NCBI GenBank assembly: GCA_003313425.1
Contig: NHZP01000002.1
Location: forward strand, 434,001-498,000
Origin: Pseudopyrenochaeta lycopersici
Taxonomy: Eukaryota; Ascomycota; Dothideomycetes; Pleosporales; Pseudopyrenochaetaceae
DNA length: 64,000 bases
Reading direction: 5' to 3'
Positions within the stretch are counted from its first letter, which is position 1. Each line of letters starts with the position of its first letter. A program made the translations under genes and the position numbers. Of this stretch, positions 24,962-37,033 are shown piece by piece. Under the pieces are notes generated by a model. The model did no database searches. It was given only the letters and a program-made list of their open reading frames with translations, and had not been told where the DNA came from.

Positions 24962-24998
24962 GCGGGGTCATGAGCACCAGTAAAGCCCCAGCGCGGGG
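24962..24998. promoter_or_regulatory. Cluster of three CreA-like sites
   Basis: GCGGGG at 24962-24967 and 24993-24998, and CTGGGG on the minus strand at 24986-24991, fit the carbon-catabolite repressor consensus SYGGRG. Closely spaced pairs are the functional form known for CreA. They would be consistent with glucose repression of the flanking sugar-acid genes. Confidence 0.4.
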
Positions 24999-25170
24999 CA
25001 AGTAGTTTCGGAAAATGGAGCATCTGGGCCCGAAGGCGTGATGAAAGGCAAACGCAATAAAATCTTACGATACCCTGACTGGCCCGGAGTGTGATCTCGC
25101 ACACATTTAATCAGATTGGGAACCTCAAGGGAAAGACAGGAATATCACGACCTTACGCACGAGCCTAAAA

Positions 25171-26217
25171 ATGACCTCCTCACCACCCGCGGGCGTCTTT
25201 GTCCCCGTCCCAACCTTCTTCAAACCACAGTCCGAGTCCAATTCCTTACAACCTGCAGTCGACGTGCAGACACAAATTGAACATAGCGTTTTCCTCGCCA
25301 AAAATGGCGTGCGTGGCCTTGTTTTGCTCGGCTCAACTGGTGAAGCGATCCACATGTCGCGACAGGAACGAATCGACCTTGTCTCAGGTGTGCGCAAAGG
25401 ATTGAATGATGCCGGATTCCCCGAGTATCCGATCATGGCGGGCACGCTAATTAACAGTGTGGATGAGACTCTGGAGTGGCTAGAGGATTTCAAGAAAGCG
25501 GGCGCACAGTGGGGACTAGTTCTTGCGCCAGGGTATTTTGGAGCTGCCGCGAGTCAGGAGGGTATTAGAGAATGGTATACTGTTGTTGCAGACCGGAGTC
25601 CGCTTCCGGTATTGATGTGAGAACATGTCCATGAGTTAAGTGGGTGTAGAGTGCATGGCTAACATAGGAACAGTTACAACTATCCCGGCGTAACGAATGG
25701 TGTCCTCGTCACTCCTGAAACCTATCGCATCCTCGCTCAGCACCCTAATATTGTTGGCTGCAAGATGTCGCATGCCATTGTTTCGTACCACAACCAAGTC
25801 TCTCTTGACCCAAAGATTGACCATGCCAAGTTCAAGGTTTACAGTGGTTTGGGGCAGCAGCTCGGTCCAATTGTCTTCTTTGACGCGGCAGGTGTCATCG
25901 ATGGGCTTGCAGCCATCTACCCAAAGACTGTTTGCACACTGATGAAGCTCGCTGAGACGCGGCCAATTACTGATGAGAACCTGAAGAGGATCAAGGAGCT
26001 GCAGTATACAGTGAGCACAACGGAGGAGTACATTGGCAAGTATGGTATTGTAGGGATCAAAGAGGCTGTCAAGCGCGTAACAGGCTACGGCACACTGGAA
26101 GGTGGTAGGCTTCCCATTAAGGGAAAGCTACCAGAGGGTGAGTGGGAGAAGTGGAGTGAGGTTTGGGAACGGATACAGAAGAGCGAAGATTCGTTGAGTG
26201 AGAAAGACTTCAAGTAG
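25171..26217 (+). CDS. DHDPS-family 2-keto-3-deoxy-sugar-acid aldolase
   Basis: Exons 25171-25616 and 25674-26217 give 329 residues. Dihydrodipicolinate synthase/N-acetylneuraminate lyase features: GSTGEAIHMS near residue 55 for carboxylate binding, YNYPG with Tyr150, and Lys179 in GCKMSH as the expected Schiff-base lysine. Fungal members include the 2-keto-3-deoxy-galactonate aldolases that split the keto acid into pyruvate and a glyceraldehyde. Placement head-to-head with the dehydratase supports that role; 4-hydroxy-2-oxoglutarate aldolase is the main alternative. It starts at the first ATG and uses a standard GTGAGA donor. Confidence 0.85.
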
Positions 26218-26650
26218 TAAATATTTGGAAGATGACTAGTTATCGCATAATTGCCAACACTGTAAATTGTCCCCAACCCGCAAGATTTTGATATAGAAAC
26301 TTTAAGACCTTCAGAGTCTTGTTTTTTCTAGGGAGAGGAGGCGGTTGAGATAGCACCCAGGTGTCTTTCAACCCATTGAGCAGCTTTGAATAGCTGTTTC
26401 AGTATGGCCGTAGATACACACAGTCACACAAGGAGTGAAGGTGCTGACAAACAAGCTCAGAATAGCTGGCGAATTTACCTGTGCAACTTACCCCGCTCCT
26501 CGGATGGGCGACATTAAGTTCAGCTCACGATCAAGCGTCTTGCCTGGACCACTAATAGTCATACTCCCCCAACCACTTTTCTGGGGGTTGTATATCACAT
26601 TCCGGGTTATAGTGTGTTCTTTTTGTCATTTTCCCTTGTAATTACCTAAG
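26218..26650. other. Intergenic, probable promoter of the alpha/beta hydrolase
   Basis: No open frame of interest. The sequence separates the aldolase stop from the hydrolase start, which are on the same strand. Confidence 0.4.
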
Positions 26651-27666
26651 ATGGCCCCTCTAGACAACACAACGGCAGCAAACCGGTTTGACAGCTTTGA
26701 TATTTACCACACTTCATACAAGAAGATCGGCGATCATGATATAGAAGTTGGCATCTTGATTCCCAAGGATTTGAAGCCAGGGAAACATCCTCTACTCGTC
26801 AAGTTCCATGGCGGATGCTTGGTAAATCACCCTTCGTCACAGCCGTGGCCTTTGTGGAGTATGGTCATTTTGCTAACAAAGTTCAGGTCACGGGGCATTG
26901 TCTTTACGCCGACTGGATTGCTGCATTCTTTGTCCCCTTTATCCACCGCACCAATTCTATCGTTGTCCTTCCAAATTATCGCCTCGTTCCTGAACACAAA
27001 GGCGCCGATATCCTCGACGATCTTGCGGATTTCTGGAAATGGTTCAATTCCGGGGCCCTCGATACATTTCTGTCGAGTCAGAATCTATCGATTGACTTGG
27101 ACTATGAGAAGGTACTGGCCTCGGGAGATTCAGCGGGCGGATATATGGCGTTAATGAGCAGCCTGACCCAGCCCAAGGGGTCAATTAAGGCGGCACTGGT
27201 GCAATACCCTATGACAAACTACTTCCGACGCTCACAAGCGTCTACAAAACCTGACCAGGTTGATCCGCCCTCATCCATGATAGACGAACATATTGCTTCC
27301 ATCAAACCTGGCACAGTGGTTTCATCTGCTATCCCCCCAGCTCGGTTGATGCTCACCAGCGCTTTCGCGGCACATGAACGATACCTTGAGTTCTTTGGGA
27401 ATGACGAAAAGATGTGGCCCGTGAATATCATAGAGGAGAAGGGTTACTTGCCGCCAACGTGGATTGTGCATGGGGACGCTGACACAACGGTGAGCGTAGA
27501 AGACAGCAAGATTTTCACTGAGAAGTGTAAGGGGTTGGAAGGTGTGGACGTGAGATTAGTAGTTAGGCCTGGGGAGGAGCATGGATTTGATATAGGGCTG
27601 AAAGAAGACGAGACGGAGTGGTTGAAGGAAGGTTTAAACTGGATACAAGGAATTTGGCTGGGCTGA
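26651..27666 (+). CDS. Alpha/beta hydrolase (HSL/carboxylesterase-like)
   Basis: Exons 26651-26821 and 26887-27666 give 316 residues. The oxyanion-hole HGG occurs at KFHGG near residue 55, the nucleophile elbow is GDSAGG, and the acid and histidine fall in HGDADTTV and EEHGFD. No signal peptide is seen, so it is probably cytosolic. Family members hydrolyse esters or lactones of many kinds. It follows the galactonate dehydratase/aldolase pair on the aldolase strand, which invites the guess of a sugar-lactone hydrolase, but nothing in the sequence shows the substrate. Confidence 0.85.
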
Positions 27667-27945
27667 TATGGAGGTTTGGTGGAGGCACCCAAGGGAGCCT
27701 GAGAGTCGGCGACTACTTTAACTTGTACTAGAATACAGTAAACTACAATTTCCCGAGTCAGTAACCGTAGGACCAACAGGTGATCCCGGTACGTGTACGT
27801 AGAAAAGCATTTGTAACGTTCCAAAGTGACTGGGCTAGTGTAAAGGTGTCTGCGTGGAAGCAAATTAGTTAGAAAGTGGATGGTAGCTAAACAAAGGATC
27901 TGCGAGAGCCGTGATATCGTTACCTAGGTCATGATACAGAAGTGA

Positions 27946-29018
27946 TCACCAGCTAAGCGATGTACACAGCACTACTGCTACACCCAGCATACCCATCATC
28001 ACGACCGAAAGTGATTCGCTCGTGATCCTGATCGCGCCTCCAACGGCTTGTTGTGCCTCTCCAGGCGCAATTTCACCCTGCCCGCTCCTTTCTCGTCCAC
28101 TTGACTGCCCCTCCTCTCCCGGTCCACCAACCTGCCCTCCATCACTCCTTGCGGTCGTTTCTATGGCGATGTCCTGCATTGGCTGACCTGCTGGATTGTT
28201 TACGCTCTCCACCAGAGCCTGAAAATCCATCATCGGGTTCTCGATTGAGGCGCAACTCATGCGCCCTCCATTCGCGCTCAGTGGACCTGGGATAGGCTTG
28301 GTCGATAGTTGCCCTGCCCCTGGAAAGCGAGAGATACTATTTGTGACCGAGATTGGTAGATTGAAAATAGTGTACCGGTCATTTCCGTTGAGTCTATAGT
28401 TCTGGTGGATACTGATATTGTATTCACCCCTCGCCGTGCCCTCAACATCATTTCCATCACCGACGAGGCATTCTGGCCACTCAAAATTGATGTGTTTTAC
28501 TGTTTGACCCGATTCCTGATTCATAATGTTGGCAAAAGGTGGTGTAGAGGTTGTGATGTTTGAGATTGTGAAGTTCTTTTGCATGCTATTGCTGGTGAGA
28601 AACAGGGTGAAATTGAAGACTTGCGTCAAAGGATCACTAATTGAGCGCGGCGGGACAGGAAGTTTGCCGTCGCCGGAGACGTCAAGGGCAATGTGAAGAA
28701 AATCACCGCCCATTGGTGTGAAGGGCTGAGGCTGTTCTAGTATTAGTTGGTTGTGGATTTGTGAGAAGGGGGGTTCGGGCGTACTGCTAATATTATTCCA
28801 AGTCCAGGCGTGAATACTCGTCCATTAACGATGTTGAAGGAACTGGTATCGGGCCCGCTGTTCTGCCCGTTCTGACCATTACGATTATTGTTCCCGTTCT
28901 GCCGTTGTTGAAGTCGCTGTTTCCCTGACCACGCCCCAATCATCTGCGCTCCAACCGGCGCCCATGTCAGATAATATGGAAGGAGGACCAGCACTGTAAG
29001 AAAAGGTGGGTAGATCAT
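27946..29018 (-). CDS. Secreted protein with probable GPI anchor, family not recognised
   Basis: Exons 29018-28785 and 28731-27946 give 339 residues. A hydrophobic N-terminus (PPFLTVLVLLPYYLTW) ends near PVGAQ, a plausible signal-peptidase site. A Q/N/G-rich linker follows, then a region with several NxS/T sites (NFT, NIT, NIS), a G/E/Q-rich low-complexity stretch, and a hydrophobic C-terminus (SVVMMGMLGVAVVLCTSL) typical of GPI-anchor addition. The architecture suggests a cell-surface or wall protein. I recognise no catalytic domain. It resembles copper-acquisition/X325-type GPI proteins in plan only, so I do not assign it. Confidence 0.75.
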
Positions 29019-30324
29019 TGCTCAACAACGAAGTGCATGCTGTCCAGCAGTAGCGAACGAGAAGAAAGCGGCAGAGGATGACAGTAACGGAAAACGGGGC
29101 AGAATGGACCTATTCAGTGCTTATCAAACAACGACACCATGATGGTACCAAGGAATTTGTACCCGCCGCAGCCGGACAAGATGTTGTGTGAGGTTTATGT
29201 GCATAACACCGGCTGAAGTCATGGCCAAGGCTATTCATGCCATGGGCATAGCCGAGGGTCTACTTGGAGAAAAGACAGCTGGCGGGAGATCATAAAATAT
29301 TGCATATAAGCCCAGCAATTGCGTTTTTGAGACGCGACGTGTCTGAACCATGACAATCATGCTTGAAGTGTGCCTAAGGTTTCATTCGACAAAAAAAAAG
29401 GGCGTTAATACATTAGTAGCTTAGGGGTCACAGGACTTTTTGGAAAGTCTCTCTCTCAAGGCTGCTCGACTGCTCCAGTTGACGATCCTGAACTGACCAG
29501 GCCTGTGCAGCAAAGCAGCGCAACAAAGTTGACGCGTAGAGAAATTGGATAGACGTTGCCGCAAACACTCGTCGACGATCAGCGGATGAAACACAAAGGG
29601 ACCGGACGTCCGTTCATTCTGGTGCTGCTCCCAAACACTCGAACGCACAATGCGTTCATAAGCTCCTTATTATCTCCTGCAGCGCACACACGTCATCGTT
29701 CAGAAATGGGAAGCCCTAGCAGAGAGCTGATGTCAAAGTGCTTTACCGAGTTTCTTCTTGCGACAGAAGTATTTGAAGTACGGGGACACACAATGTGGTG
29801 GGTCTGGGGAATTGTTCCTGCTGGACCACAATCACTGGTCGCGTAGTATACGTATTTACTAGCAATAGGTGTACTTGATGATGGAAATGTACGTTGTTTC
29901 GGCGTGTTGATGGTTGCAGGGTGGGGTTGGCACATGGTCGACAGATGGAGATGCTTGGCGCTCCAATGCCCACGCCACTGCTGCAGACCAGAGTGACCCA
30001 AGCAGAGACAGCCAGTGCGGGCGTTTCTTCTCCCATTGCTGCGTGGGTCCAGCTCAGCATCGCTGCTGCTAAATCGCCTACACGTGGGCAGGTCGGTCCT
30101 TCCGTTTGGTTGACTTGGCAGCGGACTCCCATTCTCGAGCATGGTCCGCGGGCCCAAGCTCCAGCTAGACTTTGTGCATGCAAGCGGCGGGGAGTGAAGC
30201 TCTAGGGCCTGTTTCTCTTTCGCTGGGCGCTGCGGAGAGCTTCAATCCTGTCCCTCATTCTTAACATCGGTATTCTTTCTCTCAGAGAGTGTCTGAGCGT
30301 GCAATTGCCGCTCACCCGCCCGCC
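29019..30324. other. Intergenic stretch upstream of VTC4
   Basis: Overlapping short frames near 29.5-30.2 kb on both strands look random. The right part is the VTC4 promoter and includes a phosphate-response type box at 30081. Confidence 0.45.
30081..30088 (+). promoter_or_regulatory. CACGTGGG phosphate-response type E-box upstream of VTC4
   Basis: CACGTGGG at 30081-30088 is the high-affinity form of the site bound by yeast Pho4; its filamentous-fungal counterpart NUC-1/PalcA also binds CACGTG. It lies about 240 bp upstream of the VTC4 start. VTC genes are PHO-regulated in yeast. Occupancy here is inferred. Confidence 0.45.
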
Positions 30325-32875
30325 ATGAGGTGCGTTGACCCCAGCGTCGCCCTTGGGTGCCCTCGATTGGCCGCATCGGGGCCATGATGTCAACGGGAAC
30401 TAACGCGAGCGCGCAGGTTCGGTCAGCAGCTCAAGCAGTCGCTCAACAAGGAGTGGGTCTTCTACTACATCGACTATGAGGGCCTCAAGGATGCGCTCCG
30501 CGTGCACCACATCTGGGACGAGAAGTCGGAGCAGAGCTTTGTCGAGCAGCTGGAGAAGGAGCTCGACAAGGTCTACACCTTCCAGCGCGTCAAGAGCGAG
30601 GAGATCATCCGCCGCATAGCCGCGTCGGAGAAGGAGGTCAACAACGCCGTCTCACGCGCCCAGCACGCCCCGGGCCAGGACAGCGATTCGTTTGAAGAGG
30701 ACTTTGACCTGCTCGAGGAAGACGTCAGCGACATCATTGCCGACGTCCACGACCTAGCCAAGTTCACCCAGCTCAACTATACAGGCTTCCAGAAGATCAT
30801 CAAGAAGCACGATGTGCGTATGCCAAGGCCTCGCACTGCCCATTGATGCTAACCAGAGCCAGAAAAACACAGGCTGGCATCTCAAGCCCGCCTTCGCGGC
30901 CCGCCTCAAGCGCAAGCCTTTCTTCCAAGACAACTACGACTCGTACGTCGTGAAGCTCTCCAAGCTCTACGACATCGTCCGCACACGCGGCAACCCAATC
31001 AAGGGCGACTCTTCTGCGGGAGGCAAGCAGCAGAACTTTGTTCGCCAGACCACCAAATACTGGGTCCATCCCGACAACATCCTCGAGCTGAAGCTTATTG
31101 TTTTGAAGCACCTTCCCGTCCTGGTCTTCAACCCCAACAAGGAGTTCAACGAGGAAGATTCTGCCATCACCTCAATCTACTACGACAACACGGAAACATG
31201 GGAACTGTACCAGGGCCGACTGAAAAAGACAGAAGGTGCAGAGGCCATTCGCTTACGTTGGTATGGTGGCATGTCCAGCGACACCATCTTCGTCGAGCGC
31301 AAGACCCATCGTGAAGACTGGACCGGCGAGGAGTCCGTCAAGGCTCGCTTCAAGCTAAAGGAGAAGAACGTCAATCCTTACCTCCGCGGGGAGTTGAAGC
31401 CAGAACAAATCTTCGAGAAGGAGCGACGCGAACAAAAGCGACCCGAAAAGGATATTGCCTCGGATGAGCAGCTCGCCAGAGAGATCCAGTACCGTGTTCT
31501 CACTCGCAAACTCGTTCCCGTCACCCGTTCCTTCTACCATCGTACCGCCTTTCAACTTCCTGGAGATGCCCGAGTCCGTATCTCTCTAGACACTGAGCTC
31601 ACCATGACCCGCGAAGACAACCTGGACGGCAAGAAACGCGCAGGTGACAATTGGCGTCGAATGGACATTGGTGTAGATTGGCCGTTCAAGCAGCTGCCAA
31701 AGGAGGACAAGGAATTGTTCCCATATGCTGTTCTGGAAGTAAAACTTCAGACACAAGCTGGCGGAGAGCCTCCCCAGTGGATTCGCGATCTTACCTCGTC
31801 GCATCTCGTTGAAGCCGTACCCAAGTTCTCCAAGTACATCCACGGAACCGCTACGCTCAATCCCAAAAGAATAAAGCTGATTCCATACTGGTATCCTCAA
31901 ATGGATGTCGACATCCGCAAACCCGTCAGTCACAAGTTTGGCATCGAGCGACCCGGCGCAAGCAACGATATTAGCACGAGCGGTAACCTCGATGATGATA
32001 GTGACGACGAGGACGCCGTACTGGGACTTCCCGCCGCAAACAGCAACGAGGACGATGACCGGCTTAGAAGGCTCCGCGAAGTCCGCGATGTTATGGAGCA
32101 GAATGAGATGGCCCGTACTCGCGACTATGGTACCCTCACGAATGGCAACGACCCGAATGCATTGGATATTGAGGAGCGTGTTGCAGCTGGACGCAATCGT
32201 GATAGCGACTACCCCATATACGACTCTGACAGCGACGATGAAGATGACGATTATGAAGTGGCGAGAAGAGAGGGAGGTGTCCGATATTACCGGAAATGGG
32301 CGGAGCGCACAGCAACCACTGTTGGCACAGCTTTGATCAATGGCTTTGTCGCAATTATTCCTAAGCCTACGCCCACGGACGTGGGCGAAGGTGGTTTCTC
32401 TCTCGGTGTGCCGACATGGAAACAGCAAGGCGATGTCAAGCGATTCAAGGCCCCGAAGGGCAAGCGTACGTTTTCCTCCTTCAATCTCTCAAAATGGAGC
32501 GAAACTAACTGTAGCAAAGGTATACATGTCCCTGTTCGCGTCGAGCCAAAGGTCCAACTAGCAACCGAACGCACCTTCCTCTCGTGGCTCGAATTTTCCA
32601 TCTTGATTGGCTCCATTGCCGCCACTTTGCTCAATTTCGGCGACGGACCTGCTTTCGCGGCTGCCTGGGCTTTCACCATTATCGCATGTATCGCACTCAT
32701 CTACTCTGCTGGACTGTACTTGTGGAGAGTCAAGAAGATCAGGGAGCGAAGGGCTGTTGTGTACCATGATAAATGGGGGCCAACGCTACTTTGTATTGGC
32801 TTGTTTGCAGCGGTTGCGGTCAGTTTTGGGTATCGCCTTGGCAAAGGGGGATATGATGGCCCTGTGAAGGGTTAG
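30325..32875 (+). CDS. VTC4: Vacuolar transporter chaperone 4 (polyphosphate polymerase)
   Basis: Exons 30325-30329, 30417-30813, 30863-32465 and 32520-32875 give 786 residues. The N-terminal SPX domain (MRFGQQLKQSLNKEWVFYYI) senses inositol pyrophosphates. The central tunnel-fold polymerase domain includes SIYYDNTETWELYQGRL, AIRLRWYGG and FVERKTHREDW, with the basic residues expected of the catalytic subunit. An acidic linker follows, then a three-helix DUF202-type membrane domain from RTFLSWLEF to the end. In yeast the complex makes polyphosphate from ATP and moves it into the vacuole. The start codon sits in a 5-nt coding exon, ATGAG. The last intron is 54 nt and stop-free. Confidence 0.93.
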
Positions 32876-33477
32876 GCGAAGATGACAATGAGACAAGCCA
32901 TGGATGCTACGCAATTGTTGTTTCGATGCGATCATGAACTGCCACCATTTGAAATGTGTTGGATAATGCGGGCCATAGACGGCTCTTGTACTATAGCATA
33001 GCATCGCGCAAGCAGTATATACCATTTCGATTCAAAGTGTATAGTGGTATTGATCATGTTTGTCAATTTGAATGTAGCGATTTTTTTTTTCTTACGTGAT
33101 TACCCAAAGAGACAAAAATAACTTATGGTAAAGAAAGTGGTATCTTCGCGCACTCAATGCTTCTGTGAAATGCCGCTAAATGCTGAGAAACCTAGACTCC
33201 AAACACCAAATACAAAGAACTAAATCTTCCTCGGACCGACGCCACGGGAGGGTATTAATGTATAGAAATGTAGGACGATGTGCTCCGTACGCTATGCTTC
33301 CTGAACGCTATGCTGAGCAGAATGTGGTGATGATGTGTAAAGTAGGGCGGAGCGAAGATGTGATGATGTTCCGACAGTAATACTGAATGTCAACAGGTAT
33401 ACGCTAATCGTCGACCGGGCATGATGCTCAAGCCAAATGGGCGGTGTAAATGAAACCGCGAGGTGCTCCAGGTGTCA
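32876..33477. other. Intergenic, convergent 3' ends
   Basis: AT-rich sequence between the VTC4 and patatin stops. No gene is seen. Confidence 0.5.
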
Positions 33478-35144
33478 TCATGACTGAGCTGGTTCATTGC
33501 GGGCAGGTGTGGTCGGCCTTTCCTGTGACCTCGACTTATTGTTGCCTCGAGAGCCTTTCCTCCGCTGTGTGGGCTGAGGAGGAATACGCATTGCGTCCTC
33601 AGGCTTTAGCTCACCGGTGAGCCACTGTCCCATGTGAGTCTGCCATCTCATGGGATCATCAGCCTTGGTTGCCTCGCGGAGCCTCCTGTGTCTCACAAGT
33701 CTCTCTGCCACCTGCTGCAGGACGACCTTTGGGGGCTGATACTCCTTCAAACCTCCGGGATTCTCCAAAGTCGTCCTTGACAAATATTCAGACGTGGCGG
33801 CTTCCATTCTCGTCAGGGTCTTGCCTCCATTAACGATTTTCATTTCGCCCGTTTGCGGATTGGTCCAAGGCCCCTTCTCCCAATTATCAAGCTTGAGATC
33901 ATGAAGTCCTTTGTCAACATTGAGGCGCTTATACCAACGATGCTCGCCTCTCGCGATAGTCCGCATCATTTTGTGTCGATCTTCGCCCTCGGTGTATTTG
34001 ATCAAGACGTTTTTGAATACGGCGAATTTCTCACTCCATTTCTGAAGAATTGGCAATTTGCCAAGCGGACCTGGCCAGACCGCGGCGAACCCGTCATTCG
34101 TTGTATCTGGCCTACCTGTGCCAATTGACAAGAGTAAAGCTGGATCGTGATCCCCATTCAGAGAGGCATGCTCGCTATAGGCAGCGTATGAGGGATTGTT
34201 TTCGCGAATTCCACCGTCTTTGAATCCTAGAATACCCTTTCCATTGCCGGCATCGGCTATGAGCATATCGAAAAAGAAGGGTGCTGCGGATGTTGCCCTT
34301 GTAACTTGCCAGATTTTGAGCTTGTCAATGCCTTTGTTATATGGAGTCACCCAGGGCGGTGCGATTTCGGGGTCGTATCTGTGATTGTACGAGCGCAGGA
34401 GGTATGCTTCGTCTATTAGGCCAGAGTGTGTCGCTGTGAGGCAGATGCTAACAATAGTTAGTAGTGTGGTTGAGTATAGCTGATTGACTTGACGGGCCAT
34501 TATAACGTTGAAGAATATCCGAACAGCTTGCTGAAGCCATTGAACTATCCTGACGAACGCGTGCCTTGAGGGCTGCAATACTTTAGAAGGGGTAACTTAC
34601 GATTGACATATCCTCTCTGTTGGCTTGAGAGGCCTCCCGGTATTTGATTCACGTGTGCTTGACCATGTCCCCGAACTGCCTAGTGAGCTCGGAACTGACG
34701 GTTCAGGTGTCTCCTCTTCGTCAGGATACCAAGGATGCATATCGGCACCATTGCAACTCTCGTGATGCTTGCAATACTGGCTAACGATATCCTGTACAGC
34801 TTTCTCCAGCGGCTTATGATGATATTTTGTTGCTAGTGGAAGGACGTTCCTCCTGTGGCCGAACAATTCATGGCCGACACGTCGGTAAATCTCGAGGCAT
34901 TGTGGTACTGTCATGCGTAATCGTGCAAGCATAACTGATATAAGGCCGCCGGTACTTGTGCCATACATGTAGTCGAAGTAGTGGCATGGCAGGAGCTCGT
35001 CTTCATTGAAGTCGTGGCGTTCGCTTCCTACTACGGGGCCCAACTCCTTCTGCAGCCTTCGTTCGCATTCGGCGACTTCATGCATGAGCTGCTTGAGTAT
35101 GAGGAGGCTAGAGTAGCCCCTAATGCCTCCGCCATCTGCGTCAT
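33478..35144 (-). CDS. Patatin-like phospholipase, N-terminus unresolved
   Basis: Two exons are clear, 35144-34601 and 34447-33478, about 504 residues. The oxyanion-loop motif DADGGGIRG opens the first, GTSTG carries the catalytic serine, and KDGGIRENNP holds the aspartate of the Ser-Asp dyad, so the enzyme should be active. Family members release fatty acids from phospholipids or neutral lipids. The tail is basic and low-complexity. The first exon shown begins at an acceptor (…TACTAACAAG), so at least one upstream exon exists between about 35160 and 35400; I could not choose it. The region there includes a (CGG)n run. Confidence 0.85.
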
Positions 35145-37033
35145 CTTGTTAGTACGTGGTTCTGTATTCGACTCTATTAACCATATGGACGAGGTGAACA
35201 ACAACCATCCTAGCAAATGCCACAATATCGTATGGAGCTTGTCCGATCCCGCAATCGATCATCGACGTGGACCGCGCATTCAGCAGCAGATCCCGTCTTG
35301 CAAGAGCTGAGGCGCGTGGAGGTGGGGGTGAAAGGCGGTCAATCGTAGCGGCGGCGGCGGCGGCGGCGGCATTGCGTCGATATGGATAGCAGAGGCAAGT
35401 TTGTGTATGACTTCAATCCCACCCCGCTATCCAGGCCTATATTGCGCTTGCCCCTTACAACTCCCCATCATCACTGCGACGCATGCGCCGAACTCGGTGT
35501 TGCACCTATGAAGCGCTTAACGCAGAAATGCACATACCTAAGGTCAAGATGAGGTCCTCCCAACAGTTGTCCTTGTCCACACTCACTTTCCAGGTTTCTC
35601 CAGACTTGTCCTGGGCGGTCGCGGACGTTCCTGTCGTCATGATACTTGTCGGCCTCGAGGGCCGTTCTGTGGGTGGTTGCAACATGGTCGCGGTTGGCGC
35701 GTCAGGTCGCTATGTACCGTGGTTTGCTCCTGAGCTATCCAGTAGGTCCCGCAAGTGTGTTCAGGTGGAGGATTTAGGTAAACAGCGGATCTGCGCATAG
35801 CAGATTAGCGCAGCAGCCGAAGTAAATAAGGCCGTGGAGAGCCTCATGACAGCTTGCGCTGCAGAAAGGGCGACGGTGAGGGTGTGCGGTTGACCGGGGG
35901 CGGATGCGGATGTGGCTGATACTGGACGCTAGCGAACTGACTTTCTGGGAATACCTCGACTTGATTTGCTTGAAGGCTGAAAATCTCCCTGGCGGAGCAA
36001 AATACTGCGCCTCCTGAACGCCCTTGGGAATCCAACAGGCGTGGAATGACCCTGAGGATTGATATTGTTGCAGTTGGGATGCTGTCAGGGGCCCTCGGGG
36101 ATTTGTCTAGTGTGACTTTGAAGATTAAAGTGATGAGATCAGCCCGCTTGCGGTCCGCAATCCTATCCAGATTTTGGGTATCACATCACATCACTCGGAG
36201 GGCACAATGAAGACAAGTCCGCTAGGCAAAAACGCAGTCCATTGCTGCATGCCAAAGCTGGGAAAGATAGGCAGCAACAACCGTGCATGAGCTTGTCCTG
36301 CAAGCCCAAGTACAACATGTCCCACAAACACCGATGATTAAAAATTCTCAGCGATCAGAAATATGTGTCCAGATGACGCATCCTTGTGACGGATGCGATG
36401 AGGAAGCGAGTGGATATTATTCCGATGGCCAGAGGCAGGGCGAGGTTTTCGTTTGAAGAGTCACCTGGATGGCGTTTCCCCTGGTTCAGACGTGCAGGTG
36501 ACACCAAAGGCTTGACTTTCCATTTGCCCAGACAAGAAGCTCCTGAGAGACATTGAACCCGAAAGGAAAGCGTGAACATCGAGAGAGTTTGTTTGAAAGG
36601 CAGAAAGCCGGACGTGTACGTACCTCTTGGTGGGTGCCTTCAGAGCATTGAGGAAAGTCTTGCCTTATGTTTGCCCCCAGCGCGCTACTTGCGCCTCCAA
36701 CAACCGAGGTTTCTCCAGAAATCAGAGACATGCCTTTCTCGTCTAGCACCAATCAAGTGAGTCTTCAGAAAGTGACTCAAACTGACACGGACAAATCGTC
36801 GGATCATGTCCGTGCAACCTCGCAAAGGTGCTCGTATATTACCTAATTTGTCTTGAGATACATAGCCAATCATGGCTAGCCACAGCACAGCCTCGTCTTT
36901 AGCCAATCAGACAGGAACTCGGCCAACGCCGACATCATCAGCTCACTAGCCACTGCCCATTTGCCTGAGTCTTGTTTCCTTGGAGGCGCAGCTCGTGTGT
37001 GACGCTGCTGGAATGGCCGACGTTCTTTCATGA
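35145..37033. other. Mostly intergenic stretch
   Basis: It should contain the first exon and promoter of the patatin gene near its left end. Beyond 35.4 kb the open frames are short and random-looking. A TGACTCA at about 36773 is not close to any gene I can define. Confidence 0.4.
35348..35370. repeat. (CGG)n trinucleotide repeat
   Basis: About seven and a half uninterrupted GCG/CGG units. On the minus strand, in one frame, they follow an ATG and would read as a proline run, so they may be 5' UTR or N-terminal coding sequence of the patatin gene. Confidence 0.8.
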
